Shown here: one piece after another, positions 54,485 to 64,000 of the stretch | How positions within the stretch are numbered: position 1 is the stretch's first letter | How the letters are laid out: every line of letters starts with the position of its first letter | From: Schistocerca nitens | Lineage: Eukaryota; Arthropoda; Insecta; Orthoptera; Acrididae | Assembly: GCF_023898315.1 (NCBI RefSeq) | Contig: NC_064623.1 | Coordinates: 21,101,640 to 21,165,639, forward strand | Length of the DNA: 64,000 bases | Reading direction: 5' to 3' | The notes under the pieces: model-generated | The model's database searches: none | Told to the model about the DNA's origin: nothing | The model's input: only the letters and a program-made list of their open reading frames with translations | Program-made: the position numbers and the translations under genes

Positions 54485-54955
54485 TGCTCCAAACGTAATA
54501 ACCTCATCCGCATTGGGACATTAAACTTCACCTCTACTGGTTAAGGATCGAACCTGATATGAGAGAAGGAATTAAAATTGGTAGATGGCTTAGACAATGC
54601 TGTTGTCTTTTGTGTAGTCTATTTAGATGATTTATGTACTTGAAAAGAGCTTCCAAGATCGGTGTGACAAATGGAGGAAGGACAATTAAATTTATAAAAT
54701 TTGATGTTAAATGAACTGAATCCCAGGTATGAGGAATACGGAATGACGATGGCAACCATTTTTACAAAGCAGTCAACGAAAATAAATGTGAACATTTGTC
54801 ATAAGTTAGTGAAACGGCTTGTTAACTTCAGGTAACTAGAATGTGAAAGAAACATTAAATGTCACATAATCAAGAAATAAAGAAAAGTATAGCTATTGCA
54901 ATAGAAACTTTTTACAGGTGGAATAGCATTCTCTATCGTCAATTAATATACAAGT
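54485..54955. other. Unassigned AT-rich stretch
   Basis: No clear feature. Weak LINE-like phrases may exist near 54600 but are not convincing. Confidence 0.3.
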
Positions 54956-54959
54956 AAGG

Positions 54960-55360
54960 AAGAGGTATATATGGAGCCAAAAGATAGACACTGTGGTTTG
55001 GAGGGGATAAATGGTCAGAAGCTATTAAGATGTGGGTTTGGAGAGAAAGGTGTGAAACAGAGAGATAAAATAAGAAATGAAGTTGTGTTATACAGTAAAG
55101 AGGACAGACGAATAGTGGAAACAGGAAACAGGGGGAAAAGAAATAGTGTAGTACACTTGGTGAGAAGACAGCCTGTAACGAAGAATGCACTAGAAGCAAT
55201 GGTAACTGGGAAGAGGACCAGAGGAAAGAGATGGTAGCAGCTATTTCACGACACCAAGATAAATGCATCATACCATCTAGGAAAAGGAGGAATGAAGCAC
55301 TCTGAACGTGCTATGATGGACCTGCCTAACAGACTGGACTCGTCGTCATCTTCCTCGACC
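54960..55360 (+). mobile_element. LINE fragment, post-RT C-terminal region
   Basis: A plus-strand frame (54971-55237) reads GKRNSVVHLVRRQPVTKNAL then EAMVTGKRTRGKRW. Non-LTR ORFs often have GH-x-LR-x-x-x-L-x-x-x-x-LEG-x-V-x-GKR-x-RGRRR here. The catalytic region is absent. Confidence 0.55.
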
Positions 55361-55364
55361 TCTT

Positions 55365-56558
55365 TGTCGTCACCACATCCAAGGAATCTGGTGAACACTA
55401 TCTGCAGATGCAATAAAGGCCAAAACGCAAATAAGGCCATCGGTAATTGCCTCGCATTAACTCGAGGCGAGTAACTTCAGTGGCATAGGTTGGGCAGCCT
55501 GCGGAGACAAACGACATTCGCGCAGTCGTGCCACCGTGCCGGTGTTTACGTAACGCGGCCCGCTGCTGGGAGCGGCCGGCGCGGTCAGTTGGCAACACTG
55601 GCTCGGCGGCAGGGCGGCCAGCCAAGGGGCTAGAAAGTGTCACGGCCACTTTCGCTGGGCTCGGTCGGCACCGAGAAATATTTGAAAGTTGGCCGCCGCC
55701 GCCGCCGCTTCTGCTGCCCGAGACAGACCGGCTAGCCGCTCTAGCTCCACCTCGCAAGGGGGCACTCCTCGCTCCCATCACCTCGATTTACATTCCCTGT
55801 ATATAGCACCCCCATATCCAGCTGCAGATACATCAGTACGTATGACGCGCATCGCGAGGTGCTTGCTGCACATTATATACTACTGTATAATTTAATCAGT
55901 TTTTCGTACCATTTTCTGCTCCCCAACGTACAGGCCCGAGTTTCTTTCACATGTCTTCCAAACCACACACACATATATGCATAAATGCACTCATATTGTA
56001 TAAGGTGATAGTATTCACCCCCAAGTGTTCCTCTCTACCTGTAGCTCTCATATTTATAACCAAGTGCAAAATGGGTCTTATTATTAAATACTGTCTGTCT
56101 AGGTGCATTCTTTTTTTTAAACGTTCATTTCCTCCACTTTTAGCCGATGCATATGTATATATTCCCACAACTAATGGTTCCCGATACGTAATAATTTCTC
56201 TATTACATTATTATTATTATCATCATATTGAGACAACTTTGTACTAAATTACAACAGGAATCAACTTCAAAAACGTGTAAATCACAAACCTGTTATACGT
56301 ATAAATACAGAGAGAGGGCGTCTAAAGGAAAAACAGTACGTAAACAGGTATATTTTCTTGCAAGATGCATTGTTGAGAGCAATATATTTTCTGAAGCATT
56401 GTATACAGGCGATTCCGTAAAGCCGATCGTCTCACGCGTATAATGCGTAACGAAGTTGAGCTACTGTGTGTGGAAGTTTGTTGAATTTATTATGTTTACC
56501 ACTATACGAAAGCCTTTAAGAAATTGTACGTCTACCTCATCACTGAGGGGACAACACA
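55365..56558. other. Unassigned stretch with a CpG-rich block
   Basis: 55500-55790 is GC- and CpG-rich with CCG/CGC triplets (about 55689-55705). The 127-aa minus-strand frame there overlaps others and has no domain. 55840-56540 is AT-rich. Confidence 0.35.
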
Positions 56559-56760
56559 AAAAAATGGTTCAAATGGCTCTGAGCACTATGAGACTTAACC
56601 TCTGAGGTCATCAGTCCCCTAGAAATTAGAACTAGTTAAACCTAACTAACCTAAGGACATCACACACATCCACGCCCGAGGCAGAATTCGAACCTGCGAC
56701 CGTAGCGGTCGCGCGGTTCCAGACTGTAGCGCCTAGAACCGCTCGGCCACCCCGGCCGGC
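56559..56760 (-). mobile_element. SINE-A copy
   Basis: Full-length minus-strand SINE with box B GGTTCGAATTC. The 11-bp duplication GGGACAACACA flanks it (56548-56558, 56761-56771). Confidence 0.95.
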
Positions 56761-56771
56761 GGGACAACACA

Positions 56772-57321
56772 CAACAGGCACTTAGTTCGGCCATCATCAA
56801 TTATTACCAACTTGACGATTCCTTGAATGGGTCCTATCAACCAATCTCTTCTCTTATACAATTTGTTCCATAAATTTCCTTCTGACCAAATTTGATTCAG
56901 TACCTTCTCCTCAGTTACTCCATCTAACCTTCGGCATTCTTCTGCAACATCACGTTTGAAACGTTTGTTCTCTTCTTTTGTGAAAAGTGCGTACAGTCCA
57001 CCTATTTCACTTCCGCACAATGGAACAGTCCCGCCACGTTCCTTCAGAAAATACCTCCAAACGTTTGAATATTTATTCGTTGTTAACGAATTTCTTTTCT
57101 TCGGAAACTCATTTCTTGCTGTAAGCAGTCTGCATCCTCTACCTTCTCGACTTCGGCCATCGTTCAGTTATTTTGATGTCCAAATAGCAAAATCGTCAAT
57201 CATTCTCAGGGCCTAATTTCCTAATCTAATTCCTTCTACATCACCTCCACAAATGACCTACACCCCATTACCTTTTTTTTTTACTTTTGCTCATGTTCAA
57301 CTCACTCTCCATTCCGTTCAA
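56772..57321 (-). mobile_element. RTE-like LINE fragment, minus strand
   Basis: On the minus strand: LNGMESELNMSKSKKKR (57321-57270), the GIRLGN block (near 57230), NDGRSREGRGCRL and FPKKRNSLTTN (57170-57060), then RRLDGVTEEKVLNQIWSEGN and LWNKLYKRRDWLIG (56930-56830). The order and spacing match the copy at 57779-58882, which lies in the opposite orientation 460 bp away. Diverged and truncated at both ends. Confidence 0.75.
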
Positions 57322-57778
57322 CGTGGCACGCTCCCCGCACTGCCGGCGTGCTACCAGCGGGCACTGAAGGCACCGGGCAGCACCGCCACGTCACGTCACG
57401 TCACGCTGTCAGCACGAGGCCACCTGTGCGGCTACAACTGGACACTCAGCTCTCTCGTGTGGTGTGGTGTGGTGTGGTGTGGTGTGGTGTGTGTGTGTGT
57501 GTGGGGGGGGGGGCTGTTTCGTCGAGTAAAACAGTGGAATCAGTGCTCCTCGTTACACAAGAACGTTGACGGACTACTTAGCACTCCGTACTCACAGGTC
57601 GCCGGTCTAAAGCACACCTGTTGTTTAAAGAAGCTGTCCCCGTAGTAACTGCGCTGACGTCTCTTACACGCCACGAATAAAGTCAGTTTCGGAATGCTTT
57701 GAGTGCAGGGTGTGTGTATAATCTCAACGCAAATTAATGCACAGGTGTACACTCCACGAATATATAATCATCCCCAAA
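57322..57778. other. Unassigned stretch with (GTGTG) and poly-G runs
   Basis: Four CACGT-type repeats at about 57389-57410, a GT/TGTGG-rich run at 57459-57502 and a poly-G at about 57503-57512. No gene recognised. Confidence 0.4.
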
Positions 57779-58852
57779 CCTCTTTCAAATTCTGAAGGTG
57801 GCAGGGGTAAAATGCAGGGAGCGAAAGGCTATTTATAGTTTCTAAAGAAACCAGGTGGCAGTTACAAGAGTCGAGAGACATGAAAGGGAAGCAGTCGTTG
57901 GCAAGGGAGTGAGACAGGGTTGTAGCCTCTCCCCGATGTTATTCAATCTGTATATTGAGCAAGCAGTAAAGGAAACAAAAGAAAAATTTGGAGTAGGAAT
58001 TAAAATCCATGGAGAAGAAATAAAAACTTTGAGGTTCGTCGATGACATTGTAATTCTGTCAGAGACAGCAAAGGACCTGGAAGAGCAGCTGAACGGAATG
58101 GACAGTCTCTTGAAAGTAGGATATAAGATGAACATCAACAAAAGCAAAACGAGGATAATGGAATGTAGTCGAATTAAATCGGGTGATGTTGAGGGTATTA
58201 GATTAGGAAATGAGACACTTAAAGTAGTAAAGGAATTTTGCTATTTGGGGAGCAAAATAACTGATGATGGTCGCAGTAGAGAGGATATAAAATGTAGACT
58301 GGAAATGGCAAGGAAAGCGTTTCTGAAGAAGAGAAATTTGTTAACATCGTGTATAGATTTAAGTGTCAGGAAGTCGTTTCTGAAAGTATTTGTATGGAGT
58401 GTAGCCATGTATGGAAGTGAAACGTGAACGATAACTAGTTTAGACAAGAAGAGAATAATAGCTTTCGAAATGTGGTGCTACAGAAGAATGGTGAAGATTA
58501 GATGGGTAGATCACATAACTAATGAGGAGGTATTGAATAGAATAGGGGAGCAGAGGAGTTTGTGGCACAACTCGACTAGAAGAAGGGATCGGTTGGTAGG
58601 ACATGTTTTGAGGCATCAAGGGATCACCAATTTAGCATTGGAGGGCAGCGTGGAGGGTAAGAATCGTAGAGGGAGGTCAAGAGATGAATGCACTAAACAA
58701 ATTCGGAAGGCTGTAGGCTGCAGTAGGTACTGGGAGATGAAGCAGCTTGCACAGGATAGAGTAGCATGGAGAGCTGCATCAAACCAGTCTTTGGACTGAA
58801 GACCACCACCACCACCACCACCACCACCACCACCACCACCACCACCACCACC

Positions 58853-58883
<31 letters not shown>

Positions 58884-58884
58884 C
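57779..58884 (+). mobile_element. RTE-like LINE, best preserved 3' copy
   Basis: Starts inside the RT and continues to the 3' end. The open part (57855-58427) reads RQGCSLSPMLFNLYIEQAVK, then LRFVDDIVILSETAK (catalytic block with FVDD), then KVVKEFCYLGSKITDDGRSR and VAMYGSET, where a TGA stop interrupts (58425-58427). A second frame (58470-58799) gives WCYRRMVKIRWVDHITNEEV and ends WRAASNQSLD. The 3' tail is (ACC)n followed by (AAC)n to 58884. Endonuclease and N-terminal RT are missing. Other fragments of the family lie at 4.4, 21.0, 33.6, 38.2, 44.8, 52.6 and 56.8 kb. Confidence 0.9.
58802..58884. repeat. (ACC)n-(AAC)n tail of the LINE
   Basis: About 17 ACC units followed by about 10 AAC units right after the LINE stop codon. 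The copy at 44780-45168 has only the short (ACA)n form, so the ACC part probably expanded here. Confidence 0.9.
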
Positions 58885-59039
58885 CTTTTACCCTGAATTA
58901 CTGCCAAAATTCACTTCTTTGCGATACGAAACGAAATCCTTTGCCCGAAGGCTGATCGCTGGCGAACACCACAACTAGTTTCATTAAAGCAGCGAATCAT
59001 TCCTAGCTATATATGCAGAGAAATCCAATATTGCTCACG

Positions 59040-59985
59040 ATACGAATCCAAAACGCATTCTTTGACTAAAACTATTTGTAACAACGAATAGAGATATGAA
59101 ATGGAACGACACACACACATTTGGTTCTGGCAAAAGCAAATCACAGGTGTTGCCTCACTGATGGTGTACTGAAAACTTGCAGTTTCCCTACAAAGCAGGT
59201 AGCACAAAAAAACTAGTACCGCTCATAATTGAATACTGCTGAAGTAAATGAAACTCATATCAGGCTGTACTGTCGTGTCACACAAACGTAAGGCCGCTAC
59301 CACCACTCACGCTTTTTGTAGTGGCCAGAGAGATTAACTGCAATGTTGAACAGTTGCTGGGAGGAAACGAGGAATACCGCTGAGCGTTCTACCTACCCAC
59401 CCACCCTGTAGTGATCGAGCAGATGGGATGAGACCACAAACACACGACGCACACCCGTCGATGGAACGGTAATCTTAATAAACGGTGCAGTGGGAAGTAT
59501 ACACTGCCACGCACTTCACGGTGGTTCGCAGTGTACAGTGGAAGAGATGCGTTTTTGCGCCTGGCTCGGCGCCCAGCGGCGTAAGCTATCCTGGTCACGG
59601 CAGGCGCCGGGACGGTTGCGTTTCGACCCTGTGACACGTCGTCAGGACCTCCCGCATGCTGCTTCACATGTTACGCGGGGCCGTGCAGCCATCTCTAAGT
59701 TAGCTACCAGCCACACAGCACTGGTAATAAACTCGATGCATTGTGAAATCTGACATAAATCACGTTTCGTAGAACGCGAATTCTTTTATACGTCACCGCA
59801 AGCTGTGTAAGAAAGCGTGAACTCACCTCATATGCTGTGATGCTCTTTCTGTTGCAACGTTCCATTCATAATGTTACTGTTCCTAATACCTTTGCAGAAA
59901 TCGTCACCTAAGAAGCTAAGAACGTTGTAATTGCTATTGTAAAGCTTCAGGTTACAACCCTTAAGCCAGATAACCTTAGTCACTA
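59040..59985. other. Unassigned stretch
   Basis: 59400-59700 is moderately GC-rich with overlapping 87- and 92-aa frames on opposite strands and no domain. The rest is AT-rich, between the outlier unit and the main tandem array. Confidence 0.3.
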
Positions 59986-60932
59986 CTAAAATGTACTAAT
60001 TTCCAATAACAAAGCAGTTGATTTGTTCAAGCGCTGATCCCTAGCGAAGAGCATTAGTTGTTTCCAGTAAAGGAGCGAATCACTTAACAAATGATGCTAC
60101 AGAAATCCTGCCGGTAAAACCATGTAAAGGGAGCAATAATTTCTAATAAGGGAGCAAATTAGTGGTGGAGACGATAGAAAACAGCGGTCGGAGAAGTGAA
60201 AGTTGCAGAAGTGCTGTACTAATTAACGCTAAGGTAGCATATCATTTGCGACAACTGTGGTAATGCGCGTTCTGACGAAAAAGTTCCGTGTAAGGCCACT
60301 TGTAATTTCAATTAAGAGGGCAAATCATTAGTAATAGCAATAACTGAGGGCAGCAGTCATTTACGTTAATGCAGCAATGTAGAGTAAACGCAACTCGACA
60401 CAAGAGTGGCCTGCGGAGGTGCTATACAAATTTCTAAATTTCCCACAATGGAGAAAACCACTGACAGTCCAATGAAAAAATTCTTACAGTAATGGAGCAA
60501 ATCATTGATTGTAACAGTAACAAAGTTTCTGTGGGCTCCAATAATTTACGCTAACGGATGAAGTTAGTGGTAGATATAATGAAAACAACAGTACAGGGAT
60601 TAGATGTTGCAAAGGTGTGTACTAATTTCCACTAAGGTAGCAAATCATTGAGAACAACAGTCAGAAAGAATGTTTCTACGACAGATCTCTTTGGAAGACA
60701 GCTCGTAATTTCCACTAGCTACCGAAAGCAAACAATAACAGAGTGTGAGGAGACCAATAATTTATCCTAAAGAAGGAAGTTATTGATAAATTTAACAGAA
60801 ACCAACGGTGCGAGAATTAAATCTCACATAGGTGCGTACTGATTCTAAGGGTGAAAATGAATGGTGCAACTAACGAGTCCTGTGGAAAACCTCTTCAGTT
60901 CCTGCCAGCTACACGAGGAAGTCATTGATAGT

Positions 60933-61151
60933 CTGTCCACCCCCGGTAGCTGAGTGGTCAGGGCGACGGAATGTCTTACCAACGGGACCGGGTTCGATTC
61001 CCGGCTGCGTCGGAAATTCTCTGTTCCGGGACTGGGTGTTGTGTTATCCATATCACCATCATCTCATCCCCATCGACACGCAAATCGAAAGACTTGCACC
61101 TGGCGAACGGTCTCCCGACGGGAGGCCCTAGCCACACGGCATTTCCATTTC
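60933..61151 (+). mobile_element. SINE-C, a third tRNA-derived SINE family
   Basis: 219 bp with a tRNA-like head: box A GGTAGCTGAGTGGTCAGGGC and box B GGGTTCGATTCCC, then a tail with CTGGGTGTTGTGTTATCC and ending near TTTCCATTTC. The 8-bp duplication TTGATAGT flanks it (60925-60932, 61152-61159). It sits inside the tandem array, so the array is older. Head and tail differ from SINE-A and SINE-B. Confidence 0.9.
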
Positions 61152-61410
61152 TTGATAGTATCACCAACGGAGTGTGTAACGACAGCAATAATTTACTCTT
61201 AAGGGAGCGTAACAGAACACAGTAACGCGTGAATTAAATCTTGCGGCAGTGTACTAATTTGCCCTAAGAGAGCAAATCATCGACAACAGCAGTCAGAAAG
61301 GACGGTCCGACGAACGACCCCTGTGGAAGACCGCTTGTAATTTCGGCTAACAGAGGGACTCTCCGGTAGCAATAACAACAGAGGTCCGCAGACAGAGCCT
61401 TGGGGGACGG

Positions 61411-63211
61411 CAGCCGCGGCCTGTCAGATGCAGGGCCCGCTCTCCCTCTCCCCCTCCCCCTCCCTCCCCCACTCCCCCAGTTTGCGTAACGCACCGCTAC
61501 GCGGCGGGCCTCGCCTTTCCCTTCTCCCTCCCCTAACGGCCGGCTCCCCCTGCTCTCCCCCCCCCCCCCCCTGCTAGCCAGCCAGGCGGGCGCCACCAGA
61601 ATCGAGCCAGCAGGCACGTCCGCCACCCAATTTAGTGCGCGCCGCGTAAAAGTAGGGGGCGGGGGCGGCGAGGACCCACTCGCTCTCCCGCGCTGTGTGT
61701 GTGTATATATATGTACCGGCAGGTTAACAGCCGCGCCGACAAATACCCAACACCAATCCGCGTGTTTACCGTCCGCGCAACGGAGCTTCCCGGCCGATTA
61801 AAATTGAGCGCCACCGAGTGAGGTTGACCACTGGACACTGTCAGCATACAGCAGAGACCAGTAATTTTCAATTACTCCTACATCATCTATAAGTACTCTT
61901 CGCAGGCCACCTTAACCTAGATGTGTACACGTGAGAGTTTTTCACTCTCAGAGAGCTATTGCGAGTGATACGTGTCGTGTAAACAGTGCCACGAGTCGAC
62001 TCGACGGCAGTGTCCGAGGGTGTGGCAAGATCTCAGATAGTGGCTTTCTGCGAGTTTAGACAGCAAACTACATCTCTGGAGAGCTGCTCTTCGTAGCCCT
62101 CAGACAACTATATTGGTATCGTCGGAAGAGCTTGCCGAGCGGCCATATTCCATCCCAGATTTTTGCCTACGCCACGAAATCGTGGTAATTATATTCTGAC
62201 GACTTCGTGAACATATTAAATGAAAGTACACAGAGAACGGCACGTTTTGAGCCGTAATATGTGGGCGTCGCAATTTTTGAGCGAAGAAATCGCCCGTTTT
62301 ACCTCTCAAGCGAATAGCACGAGCAGTTGGCCTATTTAGAAAGTTCTAGACGTAAACAATGCTACGTAGCAAACAACATATAAAAACATCATAGCCACAT
62401 TACGCGGAATTAACAAACGAAAATAAAATAACTGGCACTGACGAGACTCGATCCCACATAATACGAATGCATGACTAGGGCGCTGCCCACCGCTGCACAA
62501 CACTGCAATGAACCGCTCTACAAGCGAGTTCCAGCATTGTCGGGGCAGCTGAGGCTAGTGCTGTGACAAAGTCAGTGACGTTTCAGGAAAAAAAGTAACG
62601 AAGAAAGCTGCCAGAAAGTTGATTCCGGACGAAGTTGTGCATTTAATAAGTCTGTAGATTGAAGGCCAGACTTTTTGAATGTACAGTTACTGGACCACGG
62701 GAACTCAGACAGGAAGAAAAGTTTGTTGGCTGAAATGGCTATACTTTTTAACAGCTCCAAAGAATACATTTACCAGATCAGCCACTATTCAAGGAATCAG
62801 GCAAAGCAGTTTTATAACATACATTAATTAACGCAGAGGAACAGTACTTTTGAAAGTAATCGTTTTGGAACCCGGAAAATTGCCATTTAACTTCAACAAA
62901 CACAGCTCTATCTATAATTTTATACCACATGGTATTTATTGATTATTACACTGGGTGTTGAACAACAGAACTCCAGGAATTTACGAGTGGTTCCGTTAGT
63001 CAAGACAACTAAAAATTTCTAAATGAATGTATGTTTAGAAATGTTTCATTTATCAGATATCCGCCCTACTTGCCTTTTGAATGTCCACTGACATCAAGAT
63101 GAAATTGGTATAATGTTATTTCATCGCTACTGTTACTTTACCAGAAAGGGAGTACACGTACCTGATGCTACAAATATTAGTTTCACAAGCAGTCTTTCTT
63201 TGACAATAATG
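61411..63211. other. Unassigned stretch, CpG-rich at the start
   Basis: 61390-61800 is very GC-rich with poly-C (61557-61571), CCCTCC runs and one TATATATAT at about 61703-61711. It could be a promoter-like island, but no gene follows on either strand. At 62445-62516 a weak minus-strand tRNA-like pattern (GATCGAGTCTCG as box B) may be a degenerate SINE. The remainder is AT-rich and blank. Confidence 0.3.
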
Positions 63212-63225
63212 CATTTAAGCAGAAC

Positions 63226-63419
63226 GCCGGCCGAAGTGGCCGTGCGGTTAAAGGCGCTGCAGCCTGGAACCGCAGGACCGCTACGGTCGCAGGTTCGAAT
63301 CCTGCCTCGGGCATGGATGTTTGTGATGTCCTTAGGTTAGTTAGGTTTAACTAGTTCTAAGTTCTAGGGGACTAATGCCCTCAGCAGTTGAGTCCCATAG
63401 TGCTCAGAGCCATTTGAAC
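63226..63419 (+). mobile_element. SINE-A copy
   Basis: Plus-strand SINE with head GCCGGCCGAAGTGGCCGTGC and box B GGTTCGAATCC. The 14-bp duplication CATTTAAGCAGAAC flanks it (63212-63225, 63420-63433). Confidence 0.95.
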
Positions 63420-63445
63420 CATTTAAGCAGAACAGTACGTAGATT

Positions 63446-63636
63446 CAAATGGCTCTGAGCACTATGGGACTTAACAGCTATGGTCATCAGTCCCCTAGAA
63501 CTTAGAACTACTTAAACCTAACTAACCTAAGGACATCACACACATCCATGCCCGAGGCAGGATTCGAACCTGCGACCGTAGCGGTCGCGCGGTTCCAGAC
63601 TGTAATGCCTAGAACCGCTCGGCCACCCCGGCCGGC
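63446..63636 (-). mobile_element. SINE-A copy
   Basis: Minus-strand SINE 26 bp from the previous one, tails facing each other. The 12-bp duplication AGTACGTAGATT flanks it (63434-63445, 63637-63648). Confidence 0.95.
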
Positions 63637-63649
63637 AGTACGTAGATTG

Positions 63650-63960
63650 GCAGTGATTCTTCCATCTCCATCGCTTGCACACTCGCAAAATTTCAATATT
63701 GTTGTGGATTTTCTGTCATGCGCTCTACAATGAGATTCTTGCGTGCTACAAAATCGCCGCATCGCATAATCCTCTCTCGTCTCCAATACGAACACCGACG
63801 TTTACGTTCTTTTTTTGCCAGTGAAGCTACGAAAAGTGCAGTTGTAAGCTGAGGCTCCCGTCCATCGCGCACACAACTACGATAGAAAAATCTCGCGGAG
63901 AGTGAACTCTCAGCTCTCGGAGAAACTCTCACTATGTTGTGTAAACACTTCCGACAATTG
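63650..63960. other. Unassigned stretch
   Basis: No recognisable feature between the last complete SINE and the window edge. Confidence 0.3.
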
Positions 63961-64000
63961 ATGGTTCTAAGCACTATGGGACTTAACTTCTGAGGTCATC
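63961..64000 (-). mobile_element. SINE-A copy, cut by the window edge
   Basis: The last 40 bases (ATGGTTCTAAGCACTATGGG onward) are the start of a minus-strand SINE-A tail. The head lies outside the window. Confidence 0.85.

Larger units (their letters stand above)
58940..61410 (-). repeat. Diverged tandem array with RT-motif-like units
   Basis: Related segments recur from about 59990 to 61410, with an outlier near 58945-59035. A marker TAATTT-C-x-CTAA-x-G-x-AGCAAATCATT appears near 60220, 60303, 60543, 60623, 60706, 60758, 61183, 61255 and 61338. Spacings repeat as about 83, 53 and 82 bp, giving a higher-order unit of about 218 bp in five or six copies. On the minus strand several units read like the RT motif: ITSGLPQGSFVGPSFLTAVV, AVPQGSVCGPLLLLL and RGFPQDSLVAPFIFT. 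No long frame persists. SINE-C (60933-61151) interrupts one unit. Confidence 0.65.

Overview
The window looks like repeat-dense nuclear DNA of an orthopteran insect, most probably a Schistocerca-type locust. The main reason is at least 17 copies of one tRNA-derived SINE whose tail I recognise from locust genomes. Locust-like LINEs, a locust-like solo LTR and abundant microsatellites agree. This assignment rests on memory of those repeats, not on a search. There are no operons, no CRISPR arrays and no convincing intact host gene; the window is probably intergenic or inside a very large intron.

Layout. 0-8 kb: a GC-rich stretch, old non-LTR retrotransposon pieces on both strands, and a long LINE copy (about 4.4-6.77 kb) broken by two SINEs. 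Next to it is a stack in which a tRNA-pair inverted repeat and a SINE both sit inside an older SINE. 8-20 kb: a solo LTR (8987-9471), mariner-like and Jockey-like remnants, two adjacent TTAA-bounded elements (16.79-17.79 kb) and a deleted piggyBac relic (19.05-20.17 kb). 20-31 kb: a Tc1-like relic rearranged with LINE sequence (20.8-22.1 kb), a small FLYWCH-encoding element with terminal inverted repeats inside a Jockey-like LINE (24.66-25.40 kb), an end-to-end mariner-like element (27.05-28.35 kb) and an end-to-end Tc1-like element (29.03-30.25 kb). 31-38 kb: AT-rich DNA, a minus-strand LINE, an inverted dimeric tRNA SINE with a perfect 12-bp duplication (35.53-35.98 kb) and a cluster of AACCGG motifs. 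38-49 kb: LINE and Tc1 pieces, several SINEs, a long foldback (43.2-44.07 kb), a possible THAP zinc-finger exon (45.43-46.01 kb) beside a GC-rich block, and minus-strand mariner and Jockey-like remnants. 49-64 kb: more LINE and mariner pieces, then a degenerate tandem array (about 59.0-61.41 kb) whose units read on the minus strand like the reverse-transcriptase PQGS motif, and three more SINEs.

How it fits together: almost everything is explained by layers of mobile elements. LINEs are the likely source of enzymes for the SINEs, since both leave 7-14 bp target duplications. DNA transposons leave TA, TTAA or 8-bp duplications as their families predict. Nesting gives a relative age order. The most interesting items are the RT-motif tandem array, the FLYWCH element, the inverted dimeric SINE, the pair of SINE types with different tRNA heads on one tail, and the adjacent TTAA elements.
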